Source: CAVXUB01 sp963764805 (GTDB lineage Bacteria; Actinomycetota; Acidimicrobiia; Acidimicrobiales; Bog-793). Taken from it: a stretch of DNA of 64,000 bases. Both the position numbers and the translations under genes were made by a program. Position 1 is the first letter of the stretch, and every line of letters begins with the position of its first letter. The notes beneath the pieces were generated by a model. It had not been told where the DNA came from, did no database searches, and was given only the letters and a program-made list of their open reading frames with translations. Below, piece after piece: positions 37,993 through 49,072 of this stretch. The stretch spans positions 1 through 64,000 of the forward strand of contig CAVXUB010000005.1 in NCBI GenBank assembly GCA_963764805.1, given 5' to 3'.

Positions 37993-40900
37993 GCCGGCAC
38001 CATCCGCAGGCGCCCGTCGAGCAGGTCGCTGAGCTCAGTGACAAGCGGGCTCGGGATCCTCCAGGGGAAAAGCCCGTACGGGTGCCCGTCCACGCACGGC
38101 GTCTCGGGCCCTGCCATCCCCCGCACGAACAGGTACGCCGCCCCACCGAGATGGACCGCCGGGTCGTAGCCGCGCACCCGCCAACGCAGGTAGCGGTGCA
38201 GGGCCACCGAGTAGAGCAGCGCCTGCAAGGGGTAATGGTGATGGGCCATCGCCTCCGCCAAGCGAACGGGGGCGTAGTCGGAGAAGCCCGGCTCGGCGCC
38301 GAGCGGCGTCAGCTTGTTCGTCTTGTAGTCGGCAAGGACGTAGCGATCAGGCTCCCCCTCAGCCTCGGAGCGGACGCGGGCCACGAGATCGATCGACCCC
38401 GTCAGATGGCCGGCCAGTTTGGCGTCGAACAGTCCCTGCGCCACCAGCTCCGCCCAGGGGACGAGCGGATCGCCGGGATCGAGGTGCCGGAGCACGAGAG
38501 CTCCCACCTGCCGCTCGGTTGCGGGCGTGCCACCCTCGCCGAGGCGCAGCTCGAAAGACAGCTCGTCGAGGCGATCGGCGCGGCTGAGGTCGCACAGCCG
38601 TCGGCCGCCGAAGAGCGGGCCGAGGGGAGTCCGAAGAGCCGAGCAGAGGCCGGCGACAAGCTCCTCGGTCTCGACCGCCACCGAGTCGAAGCGCAGCCGG
38701 TCGCCGACGCGCTCCCTCACCTCGGCCTCCAGCTCCGGGCTCGTGAAATCGACCAACTCGAGCACGTCGTGCACAAGAGTCCCAAAGCGCGTTCCGCCGA
38801 GTATCGACCCGAGCGGCAGGACCGGTGACGCCACCGCTCGGCGGCGCCGGGGAGCACCGGCGCCTCCGTCGAGTCCGACTGCGGCGCCGGTACTGGCAAC
38901 TCCGGCAGCTGCACCGGCACCGGCACCTCCGTCGCCCGCAACAGCCTCGTCGCCGGCCGGATCCTCGTCCGCAGCCCCTGTGTCGCCCATGCTCTCGTCT
39001 TCCGGGTCGAGGTGCGCCTCGTGCGCGCGGTCGGCGATGGCGCTGAAGGACCACCTCCGGCGGAGACGAGCGAGCCGGCGTCCGAGGACCGCCACCGCCA
39101 GCTGCGCCGGCTCGGGCTCTTCTTGCTCCGCCGGACGGGGATCGACGCCTCGCCGCGGCCGACCTGTCACCCCTATCGACACCAGCCCGTCGGATGCGCC
39201 GAAGACCGACTCGAGGACCGCCTCGAACTGATCGTCGGGCGGCAACTTGACGTTCGAGGAGGAGAACGCCAGCGGCTCGATCGTCGGCCCGTGGCGCGCG
39301 AACAGGATCCGCGCCAGGCCGCTTCTGTCGCTATACCTCGCTCTCGACCACCAGAGCAAGGTCTGGTGCCGGGCCCGCGTCATGGCGACGTAGAGCAGCC
39401 TCAAGCTCTCACCGAGCGCCTCCGAGTCGGCCAGCGCCAGCCGTGACTTGGCCTCGGCATCCGTGGGCCAGCCGTCCGCGTTGGCGATGTCGAAGGTGCG
39501 CCGGCCAGTCACGGGGTCCTGGTAGACGGCGTCGCCGGCCGCCACCTGGCGCGCCTTCCACAGCGTGGGCACGCAGACGACGTCGAACTCGAGTCCCTTG
39601 GCATTGTGCACCGTCATGATCTGAACCGCCCGCTCGTCCGACTCCACGCGGCGCGCCGTGATGTCGTTCTCGGGGTCGACGGCTGCAGCATTGGCGAGCC
39701 GGTCGAGGATCCCGAGCAGTCCCGCAGGCGTGTGCCTCCTCCCCGCCGTTCCCGCCTGCAGCAGCTCCGAGATGTGGTCGAGGTCGGTGATGTGGCGGTC
39801 CCCCTCCACCATCCCGAGGACGCGGGCGGCCACTCCGCTCTCCGCCCAGATGCGCGTGCACAGCTCGGCTGTCCCCTGAACCTCCAGCACCCCCGACCAT
39901 CGCGCCAGCGTCTCCTGGACGTCGCCCAGCTCCTCGTCGTCGGCGTCGGCGACGCGCTCCACCGGCCACCCGAAGAACCACGAGAGCGCCGCCGTACGCG
40001 CCCTGCGTGGGTCCGACGGCCGGTCGATCGCCGACAGCAGCCACCGCCAATGGAGCGCCGCCATCGACCTCATGACGCTCTCGCCGCGGGTCACGACGGC
40101 TGCTATCCCGTGCTCGGCGAGTGCCTGCTGGATAGGCGCCGCCTCGGCGTGACGGCCGATGAGCACGGCCACGTTCTCAGGCCGCAGCGGCCGCCGGCCA
40201 GGGGACGCCTCCCCGAGCGGAACCCACGCCGTGTCGAGCAGCCGCCGCACGTGTATCGCCAGGTCTGCGGCGACGGCGCGCTCCACATCTGCCGTCGCGT
40301 ATTCGTGGAACTTCGTCTGCTTTATGTCCCCAAGCGCACCTCGCACGATGAGCGCGGGGAGCTCCTCGCCGCTCTCTCCGGCGAGCCGGCGGTGAGCGTT
40401 CTCCTCGCACGGCTGTACTTCGGCGTAGGCGATGCGTTCGTCCCCGAAGGTTGCCCCCCGCAGCAGGCGGCTGATCGCCCCCAGCAGTGCACCGTCCGAG
40501 CGGCGGTTGACCCCGAGGCTGTAGAGCGAGGTCCCGAGGCCGTTGACTGCTTCCAGGTAGGTGTGGACGTTGGCGCCGCGGAAGGCATAGATGGCCTGCT
40601 TCGGATCGCCGACGAGCACGAGCGCACCGCGCGGGTCTGCCCCATCACACCCGAAGAGGGTCTTGAAGAGCTCCCACTGGACAGGATCGGTGTCCTGGAA
40701 CTCGTCCACCAGGGCGACCAGGTAACGGCGGCGGAGTGTCGTCACCGCCGCCGGGCTCTTGACGAGCGCCTCGTGCAGCCTGGTCAGCAGGTCGTCGAAC
40801 GAGAGGGTGCCTTCGATCCGCCGCCGGCGGGCGACTTCGCAGATTGCCTTGTCAACGAGCCGGCGTCTCCGCAGCGAGCGTGCACCAGCTCGTTCGTCGT

Positions 40901-41558
40901 CGTGGTGTGGCACCAACTCGATCCCCGGATTGCCCATGACCCTGAGCACGCAGCCGAGGAGCTCCTTCAGGTCCGGGGGCGCTGCCGCCCATCCGGGGTT
41001 CTCGATCGCCTCGGCTCCCAGCACGTCGGCGCAGACAGCCCCCACGAGCTCGATCGTGTCGTCGGAGAGCACAGCGTCGAGGTCGGAGGGGCCACCCGAT
41101 CCGAGAGTCGCCAGCACCTGTTGGGCAAAGCCGTGAATGGTGGTGATGGTGGCCGAGTCGAAGTCGGCGACCGCACGCTCGAGGCGGCGCAAGCGCTCCT
41201 CGACATCCTCGCGGCAGAGGTGAACAAGCAGCTCGTCGTCGGGATCTGCCGGTGACGCGCCGGAGATGGCGAGCCTCAGTGCCTCCGCCGCCTCATTTAG
41301 GCGGGCGCGGACGCGAGAGCGCAGCTCGGCGGCGGCCGCCCTCGTGAAGGTGACGACCAGCACCTGATCTATCGCCAGATCCCTTTCGGCGACGTAGCGC
41401 GCCACGAGGGTGGCCAGGGTGTAGGTCTTGCCTGTCCCGGCGCTCGCTTCGATAGCGACTCGCCCGGCAGGCAGCACGCCTGTCAGGTCGAAAGGGGCGG
41501 CGGGAAGTCGCGCCGTTGCCGAAGCGGCTGGCGAGGAGGAGGGTGAGGACGACGTCAT
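37989..41558 (-). CDS. recB: Exodeoxyribonuclease V beta subunit (RecB helicase-nuclease)
   Basis: RecB is the 3'-5' helicase and nuclease of RecBCD. The 1189-residue protein is intact. It has Walker A AIEASAGTGKTYTLATLVAR, VLVVTFTRAAAAELRSRVR, VDEFQDTDPVQWELFKTLFG, GDPKQAIYAFRGANVHTYLE, MTVHNAKGLEFDVV and LYVAMTRARHQTLL. The C-terminal nuclease domain shows GSIDLVAR and DYKTNKL, the RecB-type active site. Ala/Gly-rich linkers lie at about residues 840-910. It overlaps recC by one base and recD by four. Confidence 0.95.
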   Translation of the reverse strand: MTSSSPSSSPAASATARLPAAPFDLTGVLPAGRVAIEASAGTGKTYTLATLVARYVAERDLAIDQVLVVTFTRAAAAELRSRVRARLNEAAEALRLAISGASPADPDDELLVHLCREDVEERLRRLERAVADFDSATITTIHGFAQQVLATLGSGGPSDLDAVLSDDTIELVGAVCADVLGAEAIENPGWAAAPPDLKELLGCVLRVMGNPGIELVPHHDDERAGARSLRRRRLVDKAICEVARRRRIEGTLSFDDLLTRLHEALVKSPAAVTTLRRRYLVALVDEFQDTDPVQWELFKTLFGCDGADPRGALVLVGDPKQAIYAFRGANVHTYLEAVNGLGTSLYSLGVNRRSDGALLGAISRLLRGATFGDERIAYAEVQPCEENAHRRLAGESGEELPALIVRGALGDIKQTKFHEYATADVERAVAADLAIHVRRLLDTAWVPLGEASPGRRPLRPENVAVLIGRHAEAAPIQQALAEHGIAAVVTRGESVMRSMAALHWRWLLSAIDRPSDPRRARTAALSWFFGWPVERVADADDEELGDVQETLARWSGVLEVQGTAELCTRIWAESGVAARVLGMVEGDRHITDLDHISELLQAGTAGRRHTPAGLLGILDRLANAAAVDPENDITARRVESDERAVQIMTVHNAKGLEFDVVCVPTLWKARQVAAGDAVYQDPVTGRRTFDIANADGWPTDAEAKSRLALADSEALGESLRLLYVAMTRARHQTLLWWSRARYSDRSGLARILFARHGPTIEPLAFSSSNVKLPPDDQFEAVLESVFGASDGLVSIGVTGRPRRGVDPRPAEQEEPEPAQLAVAVLGRRLARLRRRWSFSAIADRAHEAHLDPEDESMGDTGAADEDPAGDEAVAGDGGAGAGAAAGVASTGAAVGLDGGAGAPRRRRAVASPVLPLGSILGGTRFGTLVHDVLELVDFTSPELEAEVRERVGDRLRFDSVAVETEELVAGLCSALRTPLGPLFGGRRLCDLSRADRLDELSFELRLGEGGTPATERQVGALVLRHLDPGDPLVPWAELVAQGLFDAKLAGHLTGSIDLVARVRSEAEGEPDRYVLADYKTNKLTPLGAEPGFSDYAPVRLAEAMAHHHYPLQALLYSVALHRYLRWRVRGYDPAVHLGGAAYLFVRGMAGPETPCVDGHPYGLFPWRIPSPLVTELSDLLDGRLRMVPA

Positions 41559-44500
41559 CAGCTCTTCTCGGAGGTGTCTTCGACTGCACCCCAGAGGTAG
41601 TGGGCATACCGTTCAGCCCTGCTGCGGCCGTATCCGGGAGGATCCTCCCGTGTGGCCGGTATCGCCATCAGCTGGTCGAAGTCGATGTCGCCGAAGGCGA
41701 TCCGGTGGGCGTCGTCGTCGCCATCGCCGAAGCCCTCATAGCTGCGCCAGTCGCTCGCCGTCGCCTCCTCACGGTGCAGGCGAAAAGAAAGCGAGTTGAA
41801 CAACGGGATCGGTTCGCGCATCCCCCTGCGGTAGCAGTCGACGGCGACGCTCAGCGCCCGCAGGGCGTTCTCGTGACGCTCGGCCTGCGAGTCGCCGCTC
41901 ACGACGAGCTGCATCACGGAGGCAGGTGAGGCGTTGCCGCCCCGACGGATTGTGACGCTGCGCCAGCGAGTCACCGGCTCGGAGGCGACGAGGGCGACCA
42001 GATCGATCCATGCTGCCACCCTCTGCTTGGGGGCGGACCGGCTGTAGGTCACCGATGCAGGACCCGGGGACGGGAGCGCCAAGCGGATGGGGACGGTACC
42101 GACGAGGCGTGTCCCGTCCGGCAATGCCAGATCGACGGCGCGCTGCTCGCCACGGCTCGGCCCCACGCCGAGCTCCACCGCGCACCTGATGAGGTCGTCG
42201 ACGACGCTGCTCACTTTGCTCACCAGATCTTGCCCGAGGCCGCCCGGCGGCAAAGTCCCGAGCGCGCGCTCGTGCTTCTCCCAGTCGGACGTGGATCGTC
42301 CCTCCAGTCGCGCCTGGATCAACCGGTCGGCGACTCCCCACTCCTCCAGCGCGTTCAACTTCGTGGCAAGGTCGTCCGCCGGAGCCACCTCGTCGGTCGT
42401 GAGCCGCATTCGCAGCCGCTTCTGCAGGAAGGCTTTCACCGGGTTGTTGAGGAAGGAGCGAAGATCAGCGAGCTGCACCAGGCGCTCGTCGCCACCTCCC
42501 CCAGGAAGTGGACGAGCCAGGAAGGGCGCCGTCACACGATCATGGCGGGCTCGCGCCACCGCCCCCGCCAGCGCACCGGCGTCGAAGCTCCACGGTCCGG
42601 CCTACCCCGAGGGCACCCTCTTCGAAACACCGCCGGTCGAACGGCTGTCTCGGGTGCACGGTCTCGACCGGCAGCCCGCCGCCCGTGGCTCCGTCGTAGC
42701 CGCTGAGGGTCGCCCCGATCGTGTCGCACAGCTCGGCGAGGGCGACCGACATCGGCACCTCTCGGTTCGTCCGCACGTCGAAGCCCGTCCGTGTGATGAC
42801 GAGCTTCTCCCCCGCGGCGAGGACGGCCTCCAGCAGGGCTTGGCGGCTCTCGGCACGCGAGTCGGAGTCGCCGATCCGAGGCGTGACCGCGGTGATGTCG
42901 TCGCCGTCGGTACGACCGCCGGAACCCATCGAGTCGTCGTCCAGCCCGAGGACGCATACGACGCGCGCCGGTAGCCACCGGAGAGGGGTCAGTGAGCTGA
43001 TGGTGATCCCCCCGCGGAAGAAATCAGGTCGCCGGGGAACTCCGGCAAGCCGATCGGCCAACAGGCGGCGGACGTCGGCAAGCGTCAGCTCTACGTCCGC
43101 CGGCTTGCCGGCGACTGTCGCCTGGGACGAGATCTCCGTCAGGATCCGTCGCAACTGGTCGAGCTGCCACTGCTGATGCGACTCGACAGAGAAAAGCTGC
43201 TCGGCCGCGCCCCCGAGCGCCGCGCACCACGACTCGGCGGAACGCCGGACGGAGAGCTCCGCCTGCAGCCCTGCGAGCCGCTCCAGCAGGTCGGCCAGTC
43301 TGCCGGCGAGCGAGATGCCATCTCCCTCGACCCCGAACGGGGCGATTCCCCCGATGCTCAGGCCGAGATCCCCGTCGCTCACAGCCACGCCGATCAAGAG
43401 CCTGTCGAGGGCGGCACGCCAGGTGTTGGCCGTCAGGCTGGCGGGCAGCCCCCACGCCGAGCGGTGAGCGCCGTCGATACCCCAACGTACGTTGGTGTCG
43501 GCCACCCAATCGGCGACCGTCGACATCGCCTCCTCGTCGAGACCGAACCGCCTCCCGACCGGTGCGAGCGACATGAACTCGAGCAGCTCGGAAGCCGTGA
43601 AGCGGCCGCAGAGCAGCTCCAGCAAGGCATCCAGCGCCCCTAGCACGGGTGACGATTCGCGAATCGAGCGATCGGCCAGCCGGTAGAGCAGCCGCGGCGT
43701 CGCCGATGGAGCCTGATGCGGATGGTCGGCTCCCGCCCCAGGACCAGAGGCCGCTTCTGCCGACAGACCGAAGCCACCCTCGATCAATGGTGCGAAGCGC
43801 TCGATGGAAGGGCACAGCACGACGATCTCGTCCTCGCTCAGCGTCGGGTCGTCTGCCAGCTGATGAAGGATGGCGTCCCGCAACACCTCCACCTGGCGCG
43901 CGGGGCTGTGGCAGGAGTGGACGGCAATCGAGGTGTCTGTGGCAGCGAGATCGAAATCGCCGGTGGGGGCGCTGTCCGTCCTGATGTCGTGCTGGATCCG
44001 TTGGAGGAGGGTCTGTCCCGGCGGGGCCGGCACAGCTTCAGTACTCACCAGTACCTCCGGCGCTGGCACGCCGCGACGAGCAGCAGCCGCCAGCAAGAGG
44101 GTCCGCTCGCGGTAGGGGCGGCCCCAGGACCGAAGGAGCGGGTGGCGCACCAGCTCGCCGCTCCGATCGTCCTTGCGCTCGGGCGGCGGCTCCGGGAACC
44201 ACGCGGTCGCCGCGTCCCCGGGCTCTCCGGCCGACAGCGGAGCCCGCGCCGACTCCGGGGCGGCAGCGGCGACCCGCTCCGTCATCGCAGGCGACGGATC
44301 GAGGATCAACAAACGGACGTCGCGGGTCGCCCCGAGGGCGGTGACGAGATCGAGGAAGGGAGACCCTCCCGGGATCGAGGTGATGCCGAACAGGGCGAGG
44401 CGCGGCGGCAGGTCCAACTGCAGCGTGCCGGCACGCAGCCGCTCGAGCAGGCTCGGCAGTCGTTCCGGCGGGCTCGGCGTCCCGATCCTCTCTCGTATCA

Positions 44501-45059
44501 GTCGCCAGAGATGCGGCTGCCACCGGTCTTCGGCGGCGAGAAGCTTGCCCGATGCGTCGGCATCTCGGCCCTGGCTCCACAGCAGGACGACGTCCGGGCG
44601 GCGGGTGGCGTAGCGGTCAAAGAGGTCCGCCAGCCTTCTCGCCCTGCCAAAGGCTGTCGCCCCTTCGGGCAATTGCCTCACCAGCCCGAGACGCTCGTCG
44701 TCGCGCCCCCTGTCGAGCACGTCCAGCACGGCCCAGACGAGATGTTCGACCCTCCAAGGATCGGTCTCACCTTCGGCCAGGTCCGCTTCGAGGACGATCT
44801 GACGAAGGGCGCCCGGGAAGGCGAACTCGATGTTGGCAGCTACCCCGTCGCCGCGCTCGCCGATGGCGCCTCCCCCGGCGACGTCTCCACTGCTCGCGCC
44901 GAGCACCCTCGCCAGCTCGAGCGCCAGCCAGCGCCGCATCCCAGTGGTGGGTACGGCCACCCACTCGGTCGCCATCGGGTCGTCGAGCGGCTCCACCAGC
45001 ACGCCGGCGAGGGCCGCAGCAAGCGGCTCGACACGATCGGCGCTGCAGAGATAGAGCAC
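41558..45059 (-). CDS. recC: Exodeoxyribonuclease V gamma subunit (RecC), one frameshift
   Basis: RecC is the inactivated helicase-like subunit that scans for Chi. The gene starts at ATG 45059 (MLYLCSADRVEPLAAALAGV) and reads TEWVAVPTTGMRRWLALELA, VHSCHSPARQVEVLRDAILH, FFRGGITISSLTPLRWLPAR and VCVLGLDDD, all RecC features. Near 42596 the frame changes just after GALGVGR; removing one base gives PWSFDAGALAGAVARARHDR, the expected continuation, and the second frame runs to the stop at 41558. Corrected length is about 1166 residues. Gene order recC-recB-recD-dinG on one strand indicates an operon. Confidence 0.92.
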
Positions 45060-45068
45060 GCTCGCACG

Positions 45069-45626
45069 TTACCGAGGCGCTGTGACAGCCGCGAAGGCCT
45101 CACGACCTATCTGATGGATCACCACCTCTCCGCCCTTCTCGCCGGTGTTGGCATGGCACCAGAAGCGCATGCCGAGGCGTTCCATGACGCGCCCTGACGA
45201 GACGTTCTCGGCGTTGTAGATGGAGATGACCCGTTGCAACCCGAGCTGCCCGAAGCCTGCCGCCAACGCCGCCCTGCCGCCTTCTGTGGCGTAGCCGTTG
45301 CCCCAATGAGCCTTCGCCAGGCGCCAGCCGACCTCGATCTCCCGCTCGAAACCTCCCAACCAGTCGGCACGATGAAGCCCTACATACCCCACGACCTCGC
45401 CGGTGACGGCGACCTCGGCGGCCCAGACCCCGAAGCCATCCTTCTCCCACCCGTCGAGCAACCGATCGAACCACCGGTTCGCCTGCGCGGAGTCGAAGCC
45501 TCCCCCGAACGGGTATCGCCAGAACTCCTCTTCCCCGCACAGCTCAACCACCCGCTCCCGATCGGACTCGCGCCACCGCCTGAGCAACAACCGGGCGGTC
45601 CGCACGTCCTGCAACTCGCTCTTCAT
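45069..45626 (-). CDS. GNAT family N-acetyltransferase (RimJ/RimL-like)
   Basis: A 185-residue acetyltransferase. The acetyl-CoA binding region is visible in EIEVGWRLAKAHWGNGYATE with GGRAALAAGF, and the late segment YNAENVSSGRVMERLGMRF fits the RimJ/RimL subgroup (N-terminal or small-molecule acetylation). The start is ATG 45626. It lies directly upstream of recC on the same strand, nine bases away, so it may be the first gene of that operon. Substrate unknown. Confidence 0.85.
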   Translation of the reverse strand: MKSELQDVRTARLLLRRWRESDRERVVELCGEEEFWRYPFGGGFDSAQANRWFDRLLDGWEKDGFGVWAAEVAVTGEVVGYVGLHRADWLGGFEREIEVGWRLAKAHWGNGYATEGGRAALAAGFGQLGLQRVISIYNAENVSSGRVMERLGMRFWCHANTGEKGGEVVIHQIGREAFAAVTAPR

Positions 45627-45681
45627 CGAGCGACGACGCTAGTAGTCCGCACAACCGACCGACCCGATCGCGCGCCACCTG

Positions 45682-47259
45682 GTGACATACTCGATGGCCG
45701 TGCCCGCCACTGAGGTCGCCCCCAACCCGACGGTCGTACAACTCGGTCTTCCGATCGGGATCGGCGACATCGAGAGCATCGCCGACGGCTCAGCGCGCGC
45801 CATCATCGCGCCCGAGGCCTACGAGCGGATCGACGCTTCGCGGGCCGTGGTCGACAAGGCGCTGGCGGACAAGGCGGTTGTGTACGGAGTGACGACGGGT
45901 TTCGGGAGCCTGGCGAACGTCCACCTCGACCCGGAGCACGCCACCCGCCTGCAGCACAGCCTGCTGCGCAGCCACGCCGTGGCGGTCGGGCCGGAGCTGA
46001 GCGAGCCGGAGGTGCGGGCGATGCTCGCCCTGCGGGCCCACGTGCTGGCGCTCGGGTACTCGGGGGTACGGCGGGAGACGGCGGAGCGTTTCGTGGAGCT
46101 GCTGGACGCCGGCATCCTTCCAGTCGTACCGGAGCAGGGTTCGCTCGGAGCCTCGGGGGACCTCGCCCCGCTCGCCCATCTGGCGCTCGCCGCCACCGGA
46201 GAGGGTGAGGTGAAGCGGGACGGCGTGCGGATGCGGGCCGCCGACGCGCTGGCCGAAGCCGGCTTGAAGCCGCTCGTGCTCGGTGCCAAGGAGGGGCTGG
46301 CACTGATCAATGGCACGCAGGGGATGACCGCCATCGGTGTGCTGGCGGCCGCTCGCGCCCGGCGCCTGGCCAAGACCGCCGACATCGCCGCCGCTCTGAC
46401 CATCGAGGCGATTCTCGGGACCGACCGCGCCTTCGATCCACGGGTGGTCGGCTTGCGGCCCCACGCCGGGCAGATGGCGTCGGCGCGGAACATGACCCGC
46501 CTCCTGGCGGGCTCTCCCCTCCTCGCCAGCCACCGCGACAGCGAGCACATCGTCCAGGACGCCTACTCGATCCGCTGCGCTCCGCAGGTCCACGGGGCCT
46601 TCCGCGACGTGCTGGCGTACGCGGTGGGTGTGCTCGAGGTGGAGATGGACTCTGTCTCGGACAACCCGATAGTTCTGCCCGACGACGGCGAGATCCGCTC
46701 CTGCGGCAACTTCCACGGCCAGCCGGTGTCTCACGCCCTCGACTCGCTTGCGGCTGCGGCTGTCTCGCTGGCCTCGATCTCCGAGCGTCGCCTCTACCGC
46801 CTGCTCGACCCCAAGACCTCGCAAGGTCTGCCCGACTTCCTCGTGCCGCAAGCCGGCGTCAACTCGGGGTTCATGGTCTGCCAGTACACGGCCGCTTCAC
46901 TCGTCTCGGAGTCGAAGAGCCTCGCCCATCCGGCCGCCGTCGACTCCATCACCTCCTCGGCGGGCCAGGAGGATCACGTGTCGATGGGGATGATCGCTGC
47001 CCGCCACGCCCGCGCCTGCGTCACCAACGCCGAGGCCGTGGTGGCGATCGAACTGCTGGCTGCAGCCCAGGGATGCGAACTGCGGCGACCGTTGAGGCCT
47101 GCCGAGGGGACGGGGGCAGCGCTTGCCGCCGTCCGCTCGGTGGTACCGCATCTGGTGGAGGACAGGGAGCTCAAGCCCGACGTCGATGCGGCGATCGACA
47201 TCGTCCGAAGTGGGTCGCTGCTGCGCGCGGTTGAGGACGTCGCGGGGCCGCTTGAATGA
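45682..47259 (+). CDS. hutH: Histidine ammonia-lyase
   Basis: HutH converts L-histidine to trans-urocanate and ammonia. The Ala-Ser-Gly triad that forms the MIO cofactor is present in GSLGASGDLAPLAHLALA, with VVYGVTTGFGSLANVHLD and QDAYSIRCAPQVHGAFRD also conserved. GTG 45682 or ATG 45694 could be the start; neither has a strong ribosome-binding site. At about 525 residues the length is normal. It is the first gene of a hutH-hutU-hutF-hutI operon, divergent from the acetyltransferase. Confidence 0.96.
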   Translation: MTYSMAVPATEVAPNPTVVQLGLPIGIGDIESIADGSARAIIAPEAYERIDASRAVVDKALADKAVVYGVTTGFGSLANVHLDPEHATRLQHSLLRSHAVAVGPELSEPEVRAMLALRAHVLALGYSGVRRETAERFVELLDAGILPVVPEQGSLGASGDLAPLAHLALAATGEGEVKRDGVRMRAADALAEAGLKPLVLGAKEGLALINGTQGMTAIGVLAAARARRLAKTADIAAALTIEAILGTDRAFDPRVVGLRPHAGQMASARNMTRLLAGSPLLASHRDSEHIVQDAYSIRCAPQVHGAFRDVLAYAVGVLEVEMDSVSDNPIVLPDDGEIRSCGNFHGQPVSHALDSLAAAAVSLASISERRLYRLLDPKTSQGLPDFLVPQAGVNSGFMVCQYTAASLVSESKSLAHPAAVDSITSSAGQEDHVSMGMIAARHARACVTNAEAVVAIELLAAAQGCELRRPLRPAEGTGAALAAVRSVVPHLVEDRELKPDVDAAIDIVRSGSLLRAVEDVAGPLE

Positions 47260-47293
47260 ACGGTCAGGGAGAGACCGACGAAGGGATGAGCCG

Positions 47294-48952
47294 ATGAGCG
47301 GACCGCGGCCTGTGCGGGCGCCGCACGGCAGCACGCTGAGCACCAAGGGCTGGGGCCAGGAGGCAGCCCTCCGGATGCTGATGAACAACCTCGATCCGGC
47401 CGTCGCCGAGCGGCCGGACGACCTCGTCGTCTACGGCGGAAGCGGTAAGGCCGCCCGCTCCTGGGACGCCTTCGACCGCATCGTGGCGACGCTCCGCCAG
47501 CTCGAGAACGACGAGACGCTGCTGATCCAGTCCGGCAAGCCGGTCGGTGTCTTCCGCACCCACGAGTGGTCGCCTCGCGTGCTCATCGCCAACTCGTTGC
47601 TGGTTCCAGACTGGGCGACGCCGGAGGAGTTCCGGCGGCTCGAGTCGGCGGGTCTCACCATGTACGGGCAGATGACCGCCGGCTCATGGATCTACATCGG
47701 CACCCAGGGGATCCTCCAGGGCACGTACGAGACCTTTGCCGCTGTCGGCCGGCAACGTTACGGCGGATCCCTGAGCGGGCGCATCGTGCTCACGGCGGGT
47801 CTCGGCGGCATGGGCGGGGCGCAGCCGCTCGCCGTGACGATGAACGGCGGCGTGGCTCTGTGCATCGAGGTCGACCGGACCCGTATCGAGCGCCGGATCG
47901 AGCAGCGCTACCTGGACGCCTGGACCGACGACGTCGACAAGGCGATCTCGATGGTCACCGAGGCTGCAGAGGCCGGCAATCCGCTCTCGGTCGGGCTATT
48001 GGGCAATGCCGCCGAGCTGGTGCCTGCGCTCGCGGCGCGTGACTTCCCGGCCGACATCGTCACAGACCAGACCTCGGCCCACGATCCGACCTCGTACGTG
48101 CCCGCCGGTTTCGGCATCGACGAGGCGACCGAGTTGCGGCAGCGGGACGTCGACGAGTACGTGAGGCGGAGCAAGGCCTCGATGGCCAGGCACGTAGAGG
48201 GGATGGTTGCCTTCCTCGACAAGGGGTCAGAGGTCTTCGACTACGGGAACGGCATCCGTGCCGAGGCGCGAGCGGAGGGCGTGGAGCGTGCCTTCGACTA
48301 CCCGGGGTTCGTGCCGGCCTACATCAGGCCGCTCTTCTGCGAGGGCTCGGGACCCTTCCGGTGGGCCGCGCTGTCAGGCGACCCGGCTGACATCGGCGCC
48401 ACCGACAAGGCGGTGATCACCACCTTCCCCGAGGCGGAGGACCTGCTTCGCTGGCTGCGGATGGCTGAGGACAAGGTGGCCTTCCAGGGCCTGCCGGCCC
48501 GCATCTGCTGGCTCGGCTACCGGGAGCGGGACAAGGCGGGGCTGGCCTTCAACGACCTCGTGGCATCGGGCGCGGTGTCGGCTCCCATCGTGATCGGGCG
48601 GGACCACCTCGACTCGGGGTCGGTCGCCTCCCCGTACCGCGAGACGGAGGGGATGGCCGACGGCTCGGACGCCATCGCCGACTGGCCGATCCTCAACGCC
48701 CTGCTGAACACCGCAAGTGGCGCCTCGTGGGTCTCGGTGCACCACGGCGGCGGGGTGGGGATAGGCCGGTCGATCCACTCAGGCGTCGTCGTGGTGGCCG
48801 ACGGCACCCCGCTCGCCGCCGAGAAGCTCGAGCGCGTCTTGACCAACGACCCCGGGAGCGGGGTGATGCGCCATGCCGACGCCGGCTACGACATCGCCCG
48901 GCGAACTGCCCACGAGCGTGGACTCAACCTGCCTTCGGTCGAAGAGAACTGA
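47294..48952 (+). CDS. hutU: Urocanate hydratase
   Basis: HutU converts urocanate to imidazolonepropionate using tightly bound NAD+. The 552-residue protein starts at ATG 47294 with AAGGGA about eight bases upstream. Signature segments are GWGQEAALRMLMNNLDPAVA, MYGQMTAGSWIYIGTQGILQ, TAGLGGMGGAQPLAVTMNGG, DQTSAHDP and SVHHGGGVGIGRSIHSG. It begins 34 bases after hutH. Confidence 0.96.
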   Translation: MSGPRPVRAPHGSTLSTKGWGQEAALRMLMNNLDPAVAERPDDLVVYGGSGKAARSWDAFDRIVATLRQLENDETLLIQSGKPVGVFRTHEWSPRVLIANSLLVPDWATPEEFRRLESAGLTMYGQMTAGSWIYIGTQGILQGTYETFAAVGRQRYGGSLSGRIVLTAGLGGMGGAQPLAVTMNGGVALCIEVDRTRIERRIEQRYLDAWTDDVDKAISMVTEAAEAGNPLSVGLLGNAAELVPALAARDFPADIVTDQTSAHDPTSYVPAGFGIDEATELRQRDVDEYVRRSKASMARHVEGMVAFLDKGSEVFDYGNGIRAEARAEGVERAFDYPGFVPAYIRPLFCEGSGPFRWAALSGDPADIGATDKAVITTFPEAEDLLRWLRMAEDKVAFQGLPARICWLGYRERDKAGLAFNDLVASGAVSAPIVIGRDHLDSGSVASPYRETEGMADGSDAIADWPILNALLNTASGASWVSVHHGGGVGIGRSIHSGVVVVADGTPLAAEKLERVLTNDPGSGVMRHADAGYDIARRTAHERGLNLPSVEEN

Positions 48953-49002
48953 GGGGCCGGGCCACCGCCGTGGCGAGTGAGGCAGGCGCCGGTGCAGCGC
49001 CC

Positions 49003-49072
49003 ACGAGCGGCACGGACCGGACAACGCCCGCGGCGCGACGAGCGGCGCAGATTGGACAACGCCCGCAGGCAC
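49003..49072 (+). repeat. Imperfect 35-bp tandem duplication between hutU and hutF
   Basis: ACGAGCGGC followed by GGACAACGCCCGC occurs at 49003 and again at 49038 with a 35-base period; about three quarters of positions agree. It lies in the region where the hutF start must be, so it may be part of a variable N-terminus. Confidence 0.5.

Noticed and set aside
39606..41255. A 549-codon open frame antisense to recB
   Set aside because: No recognisable domain; recB on the other strand is complete with all helicase motifs.
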